A stretch of 64,000 nt of DNA from Pseudomonas sp. PSB18 (GTDB lineage: Bacteria; Pseudomonadota; Gammaproteobacteria; Pseudomonadales; Pseudomonadaceae). Location: NCBI RefSeq assembly GCF_014596565.1, contig NZ_NOIN01000013.1:1-64000 (forward strand), read 5' to 3'. The position numbers and the translations under genes were made by a program. Shown here one piece after another: positions 61,791 to 64,000 of this stretch (its first letter is position 1; each line of letters begins with the position of its first letter). The notes below the pieces were generated by a model that had not been told where the DNA came from, did no database searches, and worked only from the letters and a program-made list of their open reading frames with translations.

Positions 61791-62437
61791 TGCCGGGCAC
61801 GCTGGGCTTTCGCGAGCTGGGACAGATGGCTTATGAGCCGGTCTGGCATGCCATGCAGCGCTTCACCAACGAACGTGGCAACACCGCCGAAGACGAAGTC
61901 TGGCTGGTGGAACACCCGCCGGTGTTCACTCAGGGCCAGGCCGGCAAGGCCGAACACCTGTTGCTGCCGGGGGATATCCCGGTGGTGAAGGTCGACCGGG
62001 GCGGGCAGGTGACTTACCATGGCCCCGGCCAGTTGGTTGCCTACCTGCTGCTGGACGTGCGCAAGCTGGGGTTCGGCGTGCGCGAGCTGGTGACGCGCAT
62101 GGAGACCTGCCTGATCGAGCTGCTGGCCAGCTACGGTGTCACGGCGCAGGCCAAGCCAGATGCGCCGGGGGTGTATGTCGACGGAGCGAAAATCGCCTCC
62201 CTGGGTCTGCGGATCCGCCACGGCTGTTCGTTTCACGGCCTGGCGTTGAACGTGGACATGGACCTTTCGCCGTTTCGACGGATTAATCCCTGTGGTTACG
62301 CGGGGCTGGCGATGACCCAGCTACGCGATCACACAGGATCGATTGAATTTGCCGAGGTAAGTGCCCGGCTGCGCGCGCAGCTCGTCAAACACCTCGACTA
62401 TGCTGAGCAGACGACCCTCACGGGCGGAATCGACTGA
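61790..62437 (+). CDS. lipB: Octanoyl-[ACP]:protein N-octanoyltransferase
   Basis: The 215-residue enzyme moves octanoate from ACP to lipoyl domains. The signature is RGGQVTYHGPGQLVAYLLLD (about 71-90), with the acyl-binding Cys in RINPCGYAG and Lys in GAKIASLGLR. The start ATG 61790 overlaps the ybeD stop. Confidence 0.96.
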   Translation: MPGTLGFRELGQMAYEPVWHAMQRFTNERGNTAEDEVWLVEHPPVFTQGQAGKAEHLLLPGDIPVVKVDRGGQVTYHGPGQLVAYLLLDVRKLGFGVRELVTRMETCLIELLASYGVTAQAKPDAPGVYVDGAKIASLGLRIRHGCSFHGLALNVDMDLSPFRRINPCGYAGLAMTQLRDHTGSIEFAEVSARLRAQLVKHLDYAEQTTLTGGID

Positions 62438-62438
62438 T

Positions 62439-63461
62439 ATGACTACTGATGCAGTGCAAACCATGATCCCGACGCAGGATGTTACCGAGCGTCCGGCCCC
62501 ACGTGCCAAAGTCGAAGCCGGCGTCAAGCTGCGCGGCGCCGAGAAGGTTGCGCGCATCCCGGTCAAGATCATCCCGACCACCGAATTGCCGAAGAAGCCG
62601 GACTGGATCCGCGTACGCATTCCGGTGTCCCCGGAAGTCGACCGTATCAAGGCCCTGCTGCGCAAGCACAAGCTGCACAGCGTCTGCGAAGAAGCCTCCT
62701 GCCCGAACCTGGGTGAGTGCTTCTCCGGCGGCACCGCGACCTTCATGATCATGGGTGACATCTGCACCCGTCGCTGCCCGTTCTGCGACGTCGGCCACGG
62801 CCGGCCGAAACCACTGGACGTCAATGAGCCGGAAAGCCTGGCTATCGCCATTGCCGACCTGAAGCTCAAGTATGTGGTCATCACCTCGGTGGACCGTGAC
62901 GACCTGCGTGACGGCGGTGCCCAGCACTTTGCCGATTGCATCCGGGAAATCCGCAAGCTGTCGCCGAACGTGCAGCTCGAGACGCTGGTGCCGGACTATC
63001 GCGGTCGCATGGACATCGCCCTGGAAATCACCGCCGCCGAGCCGCCGGATGTGTTCAACCACAACCTGGAAACCGTGCCGCGCCTGTACAAGGCTGCGCG
63101 CCCGGGGTCGGACTACCAGTGGTCGTTGACCTTGTTGCAGCGCTTCAAGCAGATGATGCCGCACATTCCGACCAAGTCTGGCTTGATGCTGGGCCTGGGC
63201 GAGACCGATGAGGAAGTCATCGAGGTCATGAAGCGTATGCGTGAACATGACATCGATATGCTGACCCTGGGGCAGTATCTGCAGCCTTCGCGTAGTCACC
63301 TGCCGGTGCAACGTTTTGTGCATCCGGATACCTTTGCCTGGTTTGCTGAGGAAGGGTACAAGATGGGCTTCAAGAATGTGGCTTCGGGGCCGTTGGTGCG
63401 GTCTTCGTATCATGCTGATGAGCAGGCTAAGTTGGTCAAGGCGGAGTTGTTGGGTTCCTGA
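62439..63461 (+). CDS. lipA: Lipoyl synthase
   Basis: The 340-residue radical SAM enzyme inserts two sulfurs into the octanoyl chain. The auxiliary cluster cysteines are in CEEASCPNLGEC, and the SAM cluster is CTRRCPFCDV. It starts 1 base after the lipB stop. The N-terminal extension is typical for Pseudomonas. Confidence 0.97.
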   Translation: MTTDAVQTMIPTQDVTERPAPRAKVEAGVKLRGAEKVARIPVKIIPTTELPKKPDWIRVRIPVSPEVDRIKALLRKHKLHSVCEEASCPNLGECFSGGTATFMIMGDICTRRCPFCDVGHGRPKPLDVNEPESLAIAIADLKLKYVVITSVDRDDLRDGGAQHFADCIREIRKLSPNVQLETLVPDYRGRMDIALEITAAEPPDVFNHNLETVPRLYKAARPGSDYQWSLTLLQRFKQMMPHIPTKSGLMLGLGETDEEVIEVMKRMREHDIDMLTLGQYLQPSRSHLPVQRFVHPDTFAWFAEEGYKMGFKNVASGPLVRSSYHADEQAKLVKAELLGS

Positions 63462-63479
63462 TTGGGGTTGGACCGTATG

Positions 63480-63740
63480 GGTGTATATCCGTTGCTGCGG
63501 TGATGGCGGCTGGCGGTTCCGCCCTTACGGCGGGGTACTTTTGGCAAACGCCCCAAAAGTAACCAAAAGGTCTTGGCCCCACCACTCGGTGCCTCGCCTA
63601 GGCTCGGCATGCCCTCACTCCGGCATTGCTCCGTGGGCCCGCCGCGAAGGGCCATCCATGGCCCAGCGCGGCTAACCCGGCATCCATGCCGGGTTGCCCA
63701 CTACGCAATACCTGCGTTCGGCCGTCGTGGTTAACGGGGC
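63480..63740. repeat. Long dispersed non-coding repeat
   Basis: The stretch includes GGTTCCGCCCTTACGGCGGG, ACTTTTGGCAAACGCCCCAA and AACCCGGCATCCATGCCGGG, a block that recurs in many Pseudomonas intergenic regions from general knowledge. Several internal hairpins are visible. Small open frames here have no ribosome sites. Confidence 0.6.
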
Positions 63741-63749
63741 CCTAAGATC

Positions 63750-63832
63750 AAAAGCAGAAGCAAAAGCAAAAGCAAAAGCAAAAGCAAAAGCAAAAGCAAA
63801 AGCAAAAGCAAAAGCAAAAGCAAAAGCAAAGC
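63750..63832. repeat. AAAAGC hexanucleotide tract
   Basis: About 13 tandem units of AAAAGC, the first slightly degenerate (AGAAGC). One strand is purine-rich with only C as pyrimidine. The encoded Ala-Lys frame is a by-product of the repeat. Confidence 0.9.
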
Positions 63833-63870
63833 GGTTTTATAGCGATCTGTCTTTGACGCGTACACACTCC

Positions 63871-63903
63871 CCCTGTGGGAGCGAGCCTGCTCGCGATAGC
63901 GGT
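63871..63903. repeat. REP element near the window end
   Basis: CCCTGTGGGAGCGAGCCTGC then CTCGCGATAGC. No inverted partner lies within the window, except the short CACAGGG near 63951. Confidence 0.75.
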
Positions 63904-64000
63904 GGCTCAGTTTGCATGAAGCAATGGATCTGCAGACCAATCTGACCCTCCACAGGGAACCCCACGAATGACCCTTCACCCCCTCCAGACCCTGTGCCCC

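Noticed and set aside
63694..63979. Open frames encoding poly(Ala-Lys) or poly-Leu
   Set aside because: They are produced by the AAAAGC repeat; there is no ribosome site and no real protein.

Overview
The window reads as chromosomal DNA of a Pseudomonas of the fluorescens complex. The evidence is the conserved order proA-nadD-rsfS-rlmH-mrdA-rodA-mltB-rlpA-dacA-ybeD-lipB-lipA at the right end, many REP/REPIN elements of the GTGGGAGCGAGCCTGCTCGCGA type, a DUF6124 locus with its characteristic leader repeat, and high GC in most genes. No rRNA, tRNA, CRISPR array, insertion sequence or integrase was seen.

Left part (1-14.4 kb). The window opens inside an Rhs protein whose AT-rich C-terminus looks like an ADP-ribosyltransferase toxin, followed by a small putative immunity gene. 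A LysR regulator diverges from a SnoaL-like protein and a quinone oxidoreductase. From 5.99 to 14.4 kb lies an amino-acid catabolic group: a PLP gamma-lyase/synthase-family enzyme, an amino-acid permease, a LysR regulator, a divergent threonine-synthase-like enzyme, an Lrp regulator, an ACT-less homoserine dehydrogenase and an aldehyde dehydrogenase. The simplest reading is homoserine to aspartate catabolism. The PLP enzyme would release homoserine from a substrate such as canavanine.

Centre (14.5-26.8 kb). This is the most interesting region: a compact biosynthetic cluster that I do not recognise as a described one. Its core is a full-length SyrB2-like Fe(II)/2-oxoglutarate halogenase with the diagnostic His-x-Ala facial motif. 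Around it are a stand-alone AMP ligase, two carrier proteins, an unusual KAS III-like enzyme, a BtrH-like acyltransferase, a TPR protein, an amidohydrolase, a hexapeptide (gamma-carbonic-anhydrase-like) protein, a methyltransferase, two GNAT-type proteins, an MFS exporter and a LysR regulator. Palindromes sharing a GCGTTA core lie in the central divergent promoter and in front of the LysR gene, which suggests the LysR protein is the cluster switch. A close paralogue of the hexapeptide gene sits 18 kb away beside the catabolic group.

Right part (27-64 kb). Small accessory genes (DUF1737, GNAT, DUF6124) are followed by an orphan S24 repressor, ppa, mtfA and a dedA gene. Then comes the ethanolamine pathway (eutB, eutC, permease, acetaldehyde dehydrogenase, sigma-54 activator) with two good sigma-54 promoter matches. 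Next are mpl-ubiX, a caspase-like C13 peptidase with MORN repeats, LrgA/LrgB, a DedA-PAP2 fusion and a 3-methyladenine glycosylase. The cell-wall and lipoate housekeeping block fills the rest. The last 540 bases are dispersed repeats and a hexanucleotide tract.
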